DNA from: Mesorhizobium sp. M9A.F.Ca.ET.002.03.1.2
Lineage (GTDB): Bacteria; Pseudomonadota; Alphaproteobacteria; Rhizobiales; Rhizobiaceae
DNA length: 64,000 nucleotides
Assembly (NCBI RefSeq): GCF_003952365.1
Contig: NZ_CP034443.1
Coordinates: 6,069,001 to 6,133,000 of the forward strand
Direction: 5' to 3'
The translations under genes were made by a program, and so were the position numbers. Under the pieces are notes generated by a model. It did no database searches and had not been told where the DNA came from. It saw nothing but the letters and a program-made list of their open reading frames with translations. Of this stretch, positions 27,216-36,778 are shown piece after piece; position 1 is the first letter of the stretch, and every line of letters starts with the position of its first letter.

Positions 27216-27272
27216 GGCATGGCCGCCGGCGGGCGCCGGAAAGCGGGCCGCCGGATCTGGTCGATACAGCCG

Positions 27273-28265
27273 CTACTTAGCCGTTACCTTGTTGATCGCC
27301 GAATTGTCGATCTGCTCCGTCGCCACGAGCTTGTTGTCGGCGGCGCCATTCTCCAGGTTGAGGTCCATCACCGTTTCGAAGATACCGTGGAGCGTGCCTT
27401 TTTCTCCCGGTTTGCCCATGTAGGCGAGCGATTCGGCGAGCGTCGTGTAGGACAGGCTGGAGTCGACGATCTCGGTCACTTCAGCCGCTGTCAGGCCAAA
27501 ATGCTTGGAGGCCATGTCGGCGAATTTTTCCGGCTCGGCCTTGAGGAAATCGACCGCCTCGTAGATGCAGCCGAGAAACTTCGCGTACTTGTCCGGGTTC
27601 GCCTCGAAGTCGTCGTTGCGGGCGATGATCGCATCGATGATGATGCCGCGATGATCCTTGGACGAGACCAGCATGCGGGCACCCGGACGGGTTGAGGCCT
27701 TCAGCGCCTGTGACATGAACGGTTCGTAGGTCGCGATCGCGGCAATCGAATCATCGACGAAAACCGCGCCCGTGTCGGCCGTTGCGATGTCCTTGATCTG
27801 GAGATCCTTCAGCGACAGTCCCGCCTGCTTCAGCTCCATCTGGAGCAACAGGCGCGAGGGAATGTTCGGCTCGGCAGCGACGACCTTGCCCTTGAGATCC
27901 GCCACCGTCTTGATCTTGTCGTCGGTGATGACGCCGTCGCCACCGACGGATTCGTCGATCGTGCCGATGATGATGCCCGGCGTGGAGGCGTCGCGCGGCC
28001 GGCCCTGATATTCGCCGACGGAGCGCATCTGCATCTCGATGTCGCCGCGCGCCATCGCTGCCATGACGTTGGTCAGGTCATCCTCGAACTTGATGCTGAC
28101 GTCGAGGTCCTTGCCGGCGAAGCAGCCCAGGTCGCCGGCGATGTGGACAGGTGCAAATCCCAGCCACGTCGGAGCAAGGATGCGGATCTGGTCGGCGCTG
28201 AAGGCGAACTGCGAACTGGCAAGCACCAGTGCTGCGGACAACGCGATGCGAAGTGACGATTTCAT
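27273..28265 (-). CDS. ABC transporter substrate-binding protein (SsuA/NMT1 family)
   Basis: 330 residues with a signal peptide (MKSSLRIALSAALVLASSQF, cleavage near AFSA). NMT1-like motifs follow: ILAPTWLGFAPVHIAGDLGC, DLTNVMAAMARGDIEMQM and KTVADLKGKVVAAEP. First gene of the seven-gene catabolic operon, divergent from a LysR gene. It captures a small organic nitrogen or sulfur compound in the periplasm. The ligand is unknown. Confidence 0.92.
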   Translation of the reverse strand: MKSSLRIALSAALVLASSQFAFSADQIRILAPTWLGFAPVHIAGDLGCFAGKDLDVSIKFEDDLTNVMAAMARGDIEMQMRSVGEYQGRPRDASTPGIIIGTIDESVGGDGVITDDKIKTVADLKGKVVAAEPNIPSRLLLQMELKQAGLSLKDLQIKDIATADTGAVFVDDSIAAIATYEPFMSQALKASTRPGARMLVSSKDHRGIIIDAIIARNDDFEANPDKYAKFLGCIYEAVDFLKAEPEKFADMASKHFGLTAAEVTEIVDSSLSYTTLAESLAYMGKPGEKGTLHGIFETVMDLNLENGAADNKLVATEQIDNSAINKVTAK

Positions 28266-28363
28266 GATTGTTCCCCATTTTTGTTCCGCGCAGGCTCGCG
28301 ATTTCTAGCATTGATGTAAATGAGTTTATTTAGAATTTTACATCGAATAATGTCGATGTATCG

Positions 28364-28469
28364 CTAAGCAGGTTCTGCAAAAGTGTCCCACGGTTTTGCG
28401 CCCAGAACCTGCGCAAAAGAAAGGAATCTAAGCAGACATTCGTGGGACGCCCCACGAATGTCCGCTTAG
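28364..28469. repeat. RIME1-like 106-bp element, third copy
   Basis: Bounded by CTAAGC and GCTTAG. The first palindrome is GCAGGTTCTG...CAGAACCTGC around the core CAAAAGTGTCCCACGGTTTT. The second is an almost perfect stem, GACATTCGTGGG and CCCACGAATGTC, with a four-base loop. It is the same length as the copy at 18.07 kb. It lies in the LysR/ABC divergent region, ending 15 bp before the LysR start codon, so it may affect that gene's leader. Confidence 0.7.
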
Positions 28470-28484
28470 TCGAAGGGACAAGGC

Positions 28485-29390
28485 ATGCGCCGTCTGGACA
28501 ACATCGACATCCGCCTGCTGCGCGTCTTCGTGGCGCTGGCCGATTCAGGCGGCTTCGCCGACGCGCAGATTACCCTCAACCTGTCGCAGCCGACGCTCAG
28601 CACGCATCTTGCGGAGCTGGAGAAACGCATCGGCGCCCAGCTCTGCCATCGCGGACGCAAACAATTCCGCCTGACCGAGGTCGGGCAGGCGACCTATGAC
28701 GCGGCGCAGAAACTGTTTCGCGACCTCGACGATTTCGGGCATCGCATCAGCGCGGCCAGCGGCAGCCTGTCCGGCCGGTTGCGGATCGGCACGTCCGATG
28801 GCGTGTTCACAAGCGATGAGCTGGGCATCCAGCATGCCCTCCGACGCTTCATGGGCCCCGATTCCGATGTCTTCATCGACCTTTCGTTGGGCACGCCGTC
28901 CGAACTCGAGCAGCAAGTCGCCGATGGCGGCCGCGATATCGTCATCGGGCCTCTGTCGCAGAAAGCGCCCGGCGTCGTTTACCGGGATTACTGCGGCGAG
29001 CCGCATTTTCTCTATTGCGGCCGACGGCACCCGCTTTTTGCGGTGCCCGATTCAAGGATCGACCAAAGCGCCATCCACGCTGCGCGGTTTTCAGTGCGCA
29101 GCTATCGGTATTTCGACGATCTCTATCTCGTCGGGCATCCCAAGGCCAGCGCATCGGTGATCCACATGGAGGCGCAATTGATGCTGATCCTGTCGGAGAA
29201 TTTCATCGGCTTCCTGCCGGGTCATTTCGCATCGTCATGGGTCCATGCCGGCGAGTTGCGGGCGATCAAGCCGGGGTCCTATACCTTCAGTTCGCGGCAT
29301 CTGATCGCTTACCGCAGGGCAGACGAAACACGAAATCTGGTCCAGGCGTTCCTGCAGGAACTGACCAGAGGATCGGAAGCGGGTCCTTGA
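28485..29390 (+). CDS. LysR-family transcriptional regulator
   Basis: 301 residues. The N-terminal HTH spans residues ~5-62 (LDNIDIRLLRVFVALADSGG, then LNLSQPTLSTHLAELEKRIG), followed by the LysR effector domain (RLRIGTSDGVFTSDELGIQH). It is divergent from the SsuA-type operon at 28.3 kb and is the obvious candidate activator of that operon. Effector unknown. Confidence 0.92.
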   Translation: MRRLDNIDIRLLRVFVALADSGGFADAQITLNLSQPTLSTHLAELEKRIGAQLCHRGRKQFRLTEVGQATYDAAQKLFRDLDDFGHRISAASGSLSGRLRIGTSDGVFTSDELGIQHALRRFMGPDSDVFIDLSLGTPSELEQQVADGGRDIVIGPLSQKAPGVVYRDYCGEPHFLYCGRRHPLFAVPDSRIDQSAIHAARFSVRSYRYFDDLYLVGHPKASASVIHMEAQLMLILSENFIGFLPGHFASSWVHAGELRAIKPGSYTFSSRHLIAYRRADETRNLVQAFLQELTRGSEAGP

Positions 29391-29411
29391 AAGGGCGGGG
29401 ATCAAGATAGT

Positions 29412-29446
29412 GAGCCCGCCGCTGCGACTGGCACAGCGGCGGGCTC
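29412..29446. terminator. Strong GC hairpin between lysR and pfpI-like genes
   Basis: A perfect 13-bp stem GAGCCCGCCGCTG / CAGCGGCGGGCTC with a nine-base loop, placed between two converging genes. No T tract follows, so it may terminate through Rho or simply protect the 3' ends. A second small stem, CCGATGCAT/ATGCATCGG, lies at 29484-29509. Confidence 0.55.
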
Positions 29447-29518
29447 GGGAGGCCTCAGACGGTCTGACGATCTGTGGAGCGAACCGATGCATCCCGTGGA
29501 ATGCATCGGACGATTGGC

Positions 29519-30112
29519 TCAGTTGTGGCGAATTTCCGTTCCCAGCACCTTCAGGCACTCGCGGATGAACGCGGCAAGTGCGGTCCAGCCCTTTGCCGAG
29601 ACCATCGTTCCGTCCACATAGGCCTCGGTCGGGGACAGGTCGATATAGGTTCCACCGGCGAGGGTCACCTCCGGCTCGCAGGCAGCCAGCGCACCTACTT
29701 TCTTGCCACGCACGACGCCGTCGACCGCGATCAGGATCTGGACGCCATGGCAGATCGTAAAGATCGGCTTCTCGTTTTCGTGGAAATGGCGGACTATCGC
29801 CTGCACGCGCTTATCCGTGCGGATGTACTCGGGGCCACGGCCGCCCGCGCAATACACGGCATGATACTGGTCGAGCTGTTTTTCCGCCTCCGAAAAGGTC
29901 TTGTTTATCAAAGCATAGTGGCCCGGTTTTTCGGTGTAGGTTTGGTCACCTTCGAAATCGTGAAGCGACGTCTTGATCAGGTCTCCAGCCTTCTTGTCAG
30001 GACAGACAACGTGGACGATGTGGCCGACGGCCTCCATCGCCTGCTGATAGACGAAGATCTCGTATTCTTCGGTAAACTCACCGGTCAACATTAGTATTTT
30101 CTTGCCTGGCAT
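29519..30112 (-). CDS. DJ-1/PfpI-family protein
   Basis: 197 residues from ATG 30112 with a GAGGAA ribosome site. MPGKKILMLTGEFTEEYEIF opens the flavodoxin-like fold. The nucleophile elbow is FTICHGVQIL with the Cys-His pair, preceded by VYCAGGRGPEYIRTDKRV. The family includes glyoxalase III, deglycases and intracellular proteases. The specific activity is unassigned here. It is monocistronic and located beside a GntR gene in the same orientation (177-bp gap). Confidence 0.88.
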   Translation of the reverse strand: MPGKKILMLTGEFTEEYEIFVYQQAMEAVGHIVHVVCPDKKAGDLIKTSLHDFEGDQTYTEKPGHYALINKTFSEAEKQLDQYHAVYCAGGRGPEYIRTDKRVQAIVRHFHENEKPIFTICHGVQILIAVDGVVRGKKVGALAACEPEVTLAGGTYIDLSPTEAYVDGTMVSAKGWTALAAFIRECLKVLGTEIRHN

Positions 30113-30289
30113 GGTCGGTTCCTCGTTTTGTGGATGGAAGTCAGCGAGCATTGCGCTCGCCCGGCGGCGCGGGTCTCAGAAAAGGGATCCGGGACGCGGT
30201 ATTCCCAGGCCTTTGCCTGCGTGATCAACGGTGCGTCCAGCCTGACGGCGCCGCTCCCAATGTGGACGGTGACGGACATCGTGACAGTC

Positions 30290-30991
30290 TCAGTCGAACG
30301 CCAGCAACAAACGATCACGAGAATGCTCGATATGACGGCGCATCGCTTGTTCCGCCGCAGCGGAATCGGAGGCAGCGAAGGCGGCCAGGATGGCCTCATG
30401 TTCGTCGAGCGCTTCCTCGGTAACGCGCGCATGGAACATCAGGCGGAAAATGTGGAAGTGCGTATGCTGGAACGCGAGAGTCTCGCGCACGAGATCATTG
30501 TTTGCAAATTCCATGATCCTGTCGTGGAAAATGGCGTCCTGCCGCGCAAAGTTGGAGTAACGCAGGCGTTCATCCTTGCCTTCGCGGCGCGCCATGACCC
30601 CCGCGGACTCCTGAAGCACCGCAAGTTTCGCCTCATCCATCAATGCGGCTGCTTTGGCCGCCCCATGCGGCTCGAGCATAAGGCGAAGCTCATAGAGCTC
30701 GTCAAACCGGCGCTTGGTTATCTGCGGCGCGGCGCGGTAGCCGATCAAATGTGTCTTCAGCACAAGGCCTTCGCCTTCGAGGCGGCCAAGCGCTTCACGG
30801 ATTGGCGTGTGGGATACATCGAGTTCCTTGACAAGATTGTCGACGGTGATCCGCGAGCCAGGCGCGATCTTCAGCGACATAAGTTGCGCGAAGATCGCTT
30901 CGTACACGTCCTCCACCAGGCTGTTGGATCGCTGGATGCGTCCGCCGGCGGGGTCGGCTTCTCGGGCATTGCTTAAGTTCGTGACCTGCAT
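30290..30991 (-). CDS. GntR-family regulator (FCD type)
   Basis: 233 residues. The winged HTH is at ~20-85 (ITVDNLVKELDVSHTPIREA, then LGRLEGEGLVLKTHLIGYRA), followed by an all-helical FCD effector domain (YELRLMLEPHGAAKAAALMD) with metal-binding His residues in the C-terminal part (MRRHIEHSRDRLLLAF). Divergent from the alcohol/aldehyde dehydrogenase operon, which it probably represses. A candidate operator lies between them. Confidence 0.9.
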   Translation of the reverse strand: MQVTNLSNAREADPAGGRIQRSNSLVEDVYEAIFAQLMSLKIAPGSRITVDNLVKELDVSHTPIREALGRLEGEGLVLKTHLIGYRAAPQITKRRFDELYELRLMLEPHGAAKAAALMDEAKLAVLQESAGVMARREGKDERLRYSNFARQDAIFHDRIMEFANNDLVRETLAFQHTHFHIFRLMFHARVTEEALDEHEAILAAFAASDSAAAEQAMRRHIEHSRDRLLLAFD

Positions 30992-31044
30992 CTTTGCCTC
31001 TTGACAGGATCACTGGCTAACACGATGCTCCGCTCAATACAATC

Positions 31045-31067
31045 CTATATCTTATACGATTTTATAG
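31045..31067. promoter_or_regulatory. Candidate GntR operator in divergent region
   Basis: CTATA-N13-TATAG encloses ATCTTATACGAT (31049-31060), which is palindromic at 10 of 12 positions. AT-rich sites of this kind are typical for FCD-type GntR proteins. It is centred between the GntR gene and the dehydrogenase operon, overlapping the likely promoters of both. Confidence 0.4.
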
Positions 31068-31140
31068 AGGATACGTTTTTGGGACCGAGCTCAACGAGCT
31101 TTCGCTTTCCGCTCCCAACATCATCGATGGGACGCAGAAC

Positions 31141-32366
31141 ATGAGCCTTTTCGCTGCCGTAAGGCTGCCGCCTGAAATCCTGTTCGGGAAGGGCCAGCGC
31201 CATGTCATTCCAATCGTTGCGGCCAGGCTGGGCCGTCGCGCTCTCGTCTGTACCGACGAGCGCTTTGCCGCCACTGCCGCCTTCGCAGAGATCGTGGTGG
31301 CGCTCGAGCGGTCATCAATCGATGTGCTGGTGCACGACCGCGTGCTGCCGGATGTGCCAAGGGACACGGTTGCCGTCTGCGTGAAGGAGGCGCGAGAGTT
31401 TGCGCCGGACATGGTGATCGGCATCGGGGGTGGCAGTTGCCTTGACATGGCCAAATGCGCCGCCTTGCTGATCAGCCATGGCGGCAAGCTGCAAGACTAC
31501 TATGGAGAACTCAAGGTTCCCGGTCCGACGTTGCCATTGATCGCGGTGCCAACAACAGCCGGCACCGGCTCGGAAGTGACCCCTGTCGCGGTGATCTCCG
31601 ATCCGGATCGCACCTTGAAGGTCGGCATCTCCAGCCCGCATCTGATCGCGACAGCCGCCATCTGCGACCCGGAACTGACGATATCATGTCCCCGGGACTG
31701 ACGGCAATCGCGGGCGCAGACGCACTGACACATGCGATCGAGGCCTTTACCGCCGTCAGGCGCGGCACTGACCCCGGCCTGCCGCAACAGCATGTCTTCA
31801 TCGGAAAGAGCGCCCTGACCGACCATTTTGCGCTGCTCGCAATCAAGCTGCTTGGCCGCAGCCTCGAGAAGGCATACCGCGACCCCGCCGACGAGGACGC
31901 TCGGGCCGATGTGATGATGGGCGCGCTTGCAGCCGGCTGCGCGTTCGGTACGGCCGGAACGGCGGCGGCGCACGCGGTGCAATATCCGGTCGGCGCCGTT
32001 ACCCACACCGCCCACGGGCTGGGTGTCGCCACCATGTTGCCGTATGTCATGAAGTACAACCGGGCCGCCGCAGCCGCCGAGATGACCGAGATCGGCCTTG
32101 CTCTTGGTCTCGACGGGAGCGGCCGGAGTGCCGGTGAGATGGCCGACGCGACGATCGACGAGATCAGCCGGCTGTTTGGAGCGATCGGGATCACGCCGAC
32201 GCTGGCCAAGCTCGGGCTTCCCGCCGACAAGCTCGATTGGACGGCCGAACAGGCGCTCGGCATTGACCGTCTCATCAAGAACAATCCGCGTCCATTCGAT
32301 CTGGCAGCCATGCGGGGCCTGATCCAGGCTGCCTATGATGGCGACCTCGCCACCTACGTCATGTGA
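31141..32366 (+). pseudogene. Iron-containing alcohol dehydrogenase, frameshifted
   Basis: The first 186 codons encode the N-domain (GGGSCLDMAK and PTTAGTGSEVTP nucleotide motifs) and end at TGA 31699-31701. The rest continues in the +1-shifted frame: MSPGLTAIAGADALTHAIEA, then THTAHGLGVATMLPYVMKYN with the metal ligands, to 32366. Adding one C to the CCCC run at 31690-31693 restores DPELTISCP-PGLTAIAGADA, the expected family sequence. All active-site residues are intact across the two frames. It would oxidise an alcohol to the aldehyde for the next gene. Either a real recent mutation or a sequencing error. Confidence 0.85.
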
Positions 32367-32384
32367 GCAATCGAGGAGCGGGCC

Positions 32385-33872
32385 ATGAACATATCTCACC
32401 AGGGACTGGGGGACGATCAGGACACTGCCGACTTCCATAGATTCTCCCACGGCTTGTATATTGGCGGCCAGTGGAGGCAATCCGCCGACGGCAGGGAAAT
32501 CCAGGTCGTGGACCCTTCCACGGAGGCGGTGATCGCAGCCGTTCCCGATGCGACGATCGAGGATGCCGCGGCCGCGGTGGAGGCTGCGGCCAAGGCCGCC
32601 GATGGCTGGCGCACAACGGCGCCCCGCAAGCGTTCTGAAATCCTCAGACGCTGCTTTGAACTGATGATGCAACGTTCCGAGACGCTGGCAACCCTGATCT
32701 CGCTGGAAAACGGCAAGGCACTCCGGGACGCGCGTGGCGAGATCGCCTATGCTGCGGAGTTCTTTCGCTGGAATGCCGAGGAAGCCGTTCGCATCACCGG
32801 TGAATTCGGGATTGCGCCTTCCGGCACCAACCGGATCGTGGTCGACTACGAGCCGATCGGCATCTGCGTCCTTGTCACACCCTGGAACTTCCCTGCCGCC
32901 ATGGCGACGCGCAAGATCGCGCCCGCCTTGGCTGCCGGGTGCACGGTGATTTTGAAGCCAGCCAGCGAGACCCCGCTCACGGCCTACGCGCTTGCCGCGC
33001 TCTACCAGGAAGCCGGCGTTCCGCCAGGTGTGGTGAACGTCCTGACAACCTCCAATCCCGGCCCTGTGACGGCCGCGATGCTGGCCGATCCGCGGGTGCG
33101 GAAACTCTCCTTTACCGGCTCGACGGGTGTCGGGCGCGTTCTGCTGGCCGAGGCTGCAAAGCACGTGGTTTCGTGTTCGATGGAACTTGGCGGCAACGCG
33201 CCATTCCTTGTGTTTGATGACGCGGACCTTGACGCGGCGGTCGATGGGGCGATGGTGGCGAAGATGCGCAACGCCGGCGAAGCCTGCACGGCTGCAAACC
33301 GCATCTATGTCCAGTCCGGCGTTTACGATGCCTTTGGCGAAAAGCTCGCCAGGCGGATGTCGGCACTCAAGATCGGCGCTGGTACGGACGCGGCCACGGA
33401 GTGCGGGCCGATGATCACCAGGAAGGCAGTCGACAAGATCGACCGTCTGGTCAACGATGCTGTCGCCCGTGGCGCGCGGGTGCTGTGCGGGGGCAAGGCA
33501 GGCTCGGGACCGGGATTCTACTATCCACCGACCGTGCTCTGCGGCGTCCCGGCCGAGGCGGAGATGGCGCACGAAGAAATTTTTGGGCCGGTGGCGCCGA
33601 TCTCGAGATTCGAAACGGAAGCCGACGTCATCGCGCGCGCCAACGACACCGAATACGGTCTTGCCGCCTACATCTACACGCGCGATCTTGCGCGTGGGAT
33701 GCGGGTGGCATCCAAGATCGAAGCCGGGATGATCGCTCTCAACCGCGGCTTGATGTCCGATCCGGCAGCACCCTTCGGCGGGGTAAAGCAGAGCGGCCTC
33801 GGCCGCGAAGGCGGCCAGCATCACGGCATTGCCGAGTTCATGGAGGCGAAATACCTCGCCGTCAGCATTTGA
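32385..33872 (+). CDS. NAD(P)-dependent aldehyde dehydrogenase (succinate-semialdehyde dehydrogenase type)
   Basis: 495 residues. Motifs: TPWNFPAAMATRKIAPALAA, SFTGSTGVGRVLL, catalytic Glu in SMELGGNAPFLVFDDADLDA, catalytic Cys in NAGEACTAANRIYV, and PFGGVKQSGLGREGG near the end. These match the GabD/SSADH group that oxidises semialdehydes to acids. It lies 18 bp after the frameshifted alcohol dehydrogenase, so the operon encodes an alcohol-to-aldehyde-to-acid route. Substrate unknown. Confidence 0.93.
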   Translation: MNISHQGLGDDQDTADFHRFSHGLYIGGQWRQSADGREIQVVDPSTEAVIAAVPDATIEDAAAAVEAAAKAADGWRTTAPRKRSEILRRCFELMMQRSETLATLISLENGKALRDARGEIAYAAEFFRWNAEEAVRITGEFGIAPSGTNRIVVDYEPIGICVLVTPWNFPAAMATRKIAPALAAGCTVILKPASETPLTAYALAALYQEAGVPPGVVNVLTTSNPGPVTAAMLADPRVRKLSFTGSTGVGRVLLAEAAKHVVSCSMELGGNAPFLVFDDADLDAAVDGAMVAKMRNAGEACTAANRIYVQSGVYDAFGEKLARRMSALKIGAGTDAATECGPMITRKAVDKIDRLVNDAVARGARVLCGGKAGSGPGFYYPPTVLCGVPAEAEMAHEEIFGPVAPISRFETEADVIARANDTEYGLAAYIYTRDLARGMRVASKIEAGMIALNRGLMSDPAAPFGGVKQSGLGREGGQHHGIAEFMEAKYLAVSI

Positions 33873-33883
33873 GCGGAGGAAGC

Positions 33884-34708
33884 GTGCAAGGCGATCCATT
33901 TCGCATCCGCGACCACGTCGCGGATTTTGACAAAATCGTGCAGGACATCGTTCACCGCAGCGAGGCCGTTCGCGCAACCATTCCAATGACTGCGGACGTT
34001 GCCTATGGGCCGGATCAGACCGAAACCATCGACCTGTTCTTTCCCTCGGGCAGAAGAAGCGGCCTGCCGGTGCACATGTTTATCCATGGCGGCTACTGGA
34101 GGATGTTCTCCAAGCGCGACTACTCATACGTCGCAACGACGATTACCCAGGCCGGTGCCATTGCCGTCATCGTCGACTATGCTCTGATGCCCAAGGTCAG
34201 AATGGCGACGATCGTCGACCAGGTGCGCCGCGCCAAGCAGTGGGTTCTGGCCCAGATCGCCGACCACGGCGGAGACCCGGCGGAACTGACTGTCAGCGGT
34301 CATTCGGCGGGAGCACATCTCTCAACGTTTCTGTTCAACAGCGAGCATACCCCCTCGAATGTGCGGGCAGCTCTTCTGCTCGGCGGGCTCTACGATTTGA
34401 AACCGCTCCAGAACTCCTTTCTCGCCAACGAGATTGGAATCACCGACGAGGAAGTCGCCTTGTTTACACCGCTTGCCTATCGGCATGATCCTCAAACCAG
34501 AGCGACGGTTCTGGTCGGAGCCAATGAGACGCCGCCTTTCCATCAGCAAGCAGATCGATTCAAAGAGAACCTGCTGCAGCGGGGTTCGCCGGTAAATTCG
34601 CTTGTTCTCACGAACCGCAACCACATGGACAGTGTCAGAGATCTCGGCCTGCCTGGGAGCCAGGCGGGTGATTGCCTGACGAAACTGATTGCAAACAACC
34701 GCCGCTGA
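33884..34708 (+). CDS. Alpha/beta hydrolase (arylformamidase-like)
   Basis: 274 residues starting at GTG 33884, which has a textbook GGAGGA ribosome site six bases upstream. The longer upstream frame lies inside the aldehyde dehydrogenase gene. HMFIHGGYWRM gives the HGGYW oxyanion motif, and TVSGHSAGAHLST the nucleophile elbow. The catalytic His is probably in NRNHMDSV. The HGGYW pattern is typical of kynurenine formamidase-like esterases. It closes the dehydrogenase operon and may release the substrate alcohol from an ester or amide. Confidence 0.85.
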   Translation: MQGDPFRIRDHVADFDKIVQDIVHRSEAVRATIPMTADVAYGPDQTETIDLFFPSGRRSGLPVHMFIHGGYWRMFSKRDYSYVATTITQAGAIAVIVDYALMPKVRMATIVDQVRRAKQWVLAQIADHGGDPAELTVSGHSAGAHLSTFLFNSEHTPSNVRAALLLGGLYDLKPLQNSFLANEIGITDEEVALFTPLAYRHDPQTRATVLVGANETPPFHQQADRFKENLLQRGSPVNSLVLTNRNHMDSVRDLGLPGSQAGDCLTKLIANNRR

Positions 34709-34838
34709 CCCTCCCAGCAGACATGTCAACCATCACCCATGGCGGCTTAACCGCAATGCCGTCTGCATCCATCCGGGCACGGGCGAGTCTCCGGGAGAAC
34801 ATCCCGGAACTCTGAGCCATTCCGTATGAACTCTTGGG

Positions 34839-35918
34839 TTAAATATCGATGCGCTGCTCGGTGTTCGGGTCGAACAGGTTGACGCTCGCCGGATCGACGG
34901 CAAGAAAGATTGCCTCGTTTCGTTGGCCGGCAAACCTCGGCGGCACGCGCGCCGTGACCGAGCGATCGCCAACCTGCACTGTCACCATCGTTTCGGGTCC
35001 GGTAGGCTCCACCACATCGATCACGCCCGTTACCGAAGCTTGATCGCGCTCAGCCACCTTCAGTTCCTCGGGCCGCATGCCCAGGATCACCGGGCGCTCG
35101 GAGATTTCCGCCGGTTTGCTGGCCAGCATCGCGATCGATACCCCGCTCGCTTCGAAACGGACACCGTCCGCGTCCCGGACCAATTGTCCAGGAAGGAAGT
35201 TCATTGCCGGAGACCCTATGAAACTTGCCACGAACATGTTGGCGGGCCGTTCATAGACAGTGCGCGGATCGGCCAATTGCTGAATGTGGCCGCCCTTCAT
35301 CACCGCCACCTTGGTGCCCAGCGTCATTGCCTCGATCTGATCATGCGTGACATAGACGATGCTCGTGCCGAGACGCTCGTGCAGGCGCTTGATCTCCGTG
35401 CGCATTTCGACACGAAGCTTGGCATCCAGATTGGACAGCGGCTCGTCGAAGAGGAACAGCTCCGGGTCGCGCACGATCGCCCGGCCCATCGCTACGCGCT
35501 GCCGCTGTCCGCCCGACAGGTTCGCGGGGCGCCGGTCGAGCAGATGCGAGATTTGCAGCAGGCGCGCGGCATCCTCGACGGCACGCTTGCGTTTGTCGGC
35601 GTCCACGCCACGCATTTCCAGCCCGAAGCCGATGTTTCTCGCGACCGACATGGTTGGGTACAGCGCGTAGGATTGGAACACCATGGCGATATTGCGGTCC
35701 TTGGGTGCAAGGTCCACGACCGAGCGTCCGCCGATCAGGATATCACCGCCGGACGTGTCGTCGAGGCCGGCAATCATGTTGAGCAAGGTCGACTTGCCGC
35801 ATCCGGACGGCCCGAGCAGAACCAGGAAACCTCCGTCCTCGAGCTCGATGTCGACGCCGTGAAGAACCTGGACCGAGCCGTAGGCCTTGCGCACGTCCTT
35901 GATGGAAAGTGTCGCCAT
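34839..35918 (-). CDS. Sugar ABC transporter ATPase (UgpC/MalK type)
   Basis: 359 residues. Walker [12 protein letters not shown], signature [16 protein letters not shown], Walker [17 protein letters not shown], then a C-terminal MalK-type regulatory OB domain (~240-355) ending ...[15 protein letters not shown]. It energises the two permeases encoded 10 bp upstream. Last gene of a four-gene reverse-strand operon whose promoter lies near a 16-bp palindrome at 39.05 kb. Confidence 0.94.
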   Translation of the reverse strand: MATLSIKDVRKAYGSVQVLHGVDIELEDGGFLVLLGPSGCGKSTLLNMIAGLDDTSGGDILIGGRSVVDLAPKDRNIAMVFQSYALYPTMSVARNIGFGLEMRGVDADKRKRAVEDAARLLQISHLLDRRPANLSGGQRQRVAMGRAIVRDPELFLFDEPLSNLDAKLRVEMRTEIKRLHERLGTSIVYVTHDQIEAMTLGTKVAVMKGGHIQQLADPRTVYERPANMFVASFIGSPAMNFLPGQLVRDADGVRFEASGVSIAMLASKPAEISERPVILGMRPEELKVAERDQASVTGVIDVVEPTGPETMVTVQVGDRSVTARVPPRFAGQRNEAIFLAVDPASVNLFDPNTEQRIDI

Positions 35919-35928
35919 GTGAGCACTC

Positions 35929-36774
35929 CTAACCTTTGACGGCGCCTGCGGTCAGCCCCTGAACCATGGTTCGCTGGACGATAGCGAAGAGAACGATGAC
36001 CGGGATGATGCTGAGGATGCCGCCTGCAGCCAGAACGCCCCAAGGAAGCTGGAACTCGCCGACCATCAGTTGCAGGCCCACGGGCCAGGTGCGAGACCCC
36101 TGCCCCGTCGTGAGCATCAGGGCGAACAGAAACTCGTTCCAGGCAGCGATCGCAATGAACACGGAACTTGCAACCAGGCCGTTCCGCGCAAGCGGCACGA
36201 CGATACGGACCATGGCGCCAAGCCTTGTCGAACCGTCGATTCGTGCCGCACTCTCGAGTTCCCTGGGTGCTGAATCGAAGAAGCCTTTGAGCATCCATAC
36301 GAACAGCGGCAGCAGGAAACTCGTATAGGCAAGCGCAAGGCCGAAACGGCTGTCTACGAGTCCGACGCCGCGCATCACGACATAAAGGGGAATGATCACC
36401 ATGACCGCCGGGAACATGCGAACGACAAGATAGCCGAGCATGAGCCGGTCCCGGCCGCGAAACGCGAAGCGCGAAAATGCATAGGCGGCCAACGTCCCTG
36501 TGACGACGCAGATCGTCACCGTCAGCAAGGTGACGACGAGGCTGTTGCCGATAAGCAGGGGAAAGCCGGACTGCGTCCAGATGGCGACATAATTGTCGAA
36601 GGTGATGCGGCTCGGTATGTACTGCATCGTCTGGGTGACGATATCGGCCTCATATTTGAGCGATGTCAGGAACATCCAGATCATCGGGCCGATGCAGAAT
36701 GCCGAGAGGCTCACAAGCACGGTGTAGGTGGCGATGTTCGCGATCAACCGCCGGTGACGCTTGCTTTCGATCAT
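35929..36774 (-). CDS. Carbohydrate ABC transporter permease (MalG/UgpE type)
   Basis: 281 residues, six membrane helices, beginning with a short basic cytoplasmic tail and LIANIATYTVLVSLSAFCIG. The EAA loop ESAARIDGSTRLGAMVRIVV contacts the ATPase, and the C-terminus TMVQGLTAGAVKG is a hallmark of this subfamily. Located 4 bp after the partner permease gene. Confidence 0.94.
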   Translation of the reverse strand: MIESKRHRRLIANIATYTVLVSLSAFCIGPMIWMFLTSLKYEADIVTQTMQYIPSRITFDNYVAIWTQSGFPLLIGNSLVVTLLTVTICVVTGTLAAYAFSRFAFRGRDRLMLGYLVVRMFPAVMVIIPLYVVMRGVGLVDSRFGLALAYTSFLLPLFVWMLKGFFDSAPRELESAARIDGSTRLGAMVRIVVPLARNGLVASSVFIAIAAWNEFLFALMLTTGQGSRTWPVGLQLMVGEFQLPWGVLAAGGILSIIPVIVLFAIVQRTMVQGLTAGAVKG

Positions 36775-36778
36775 CGCT

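Noticed and set aside
31500..33986. An 828-codon open frame antisense to the alcohol and aldehyde dehydrogenase genes
   Set aside because: High-GC genes give long antisense frames. The opposite strand encodes clear dehydrogenase motifs, and the antisense product is rich in R, H, G and D with no domain.
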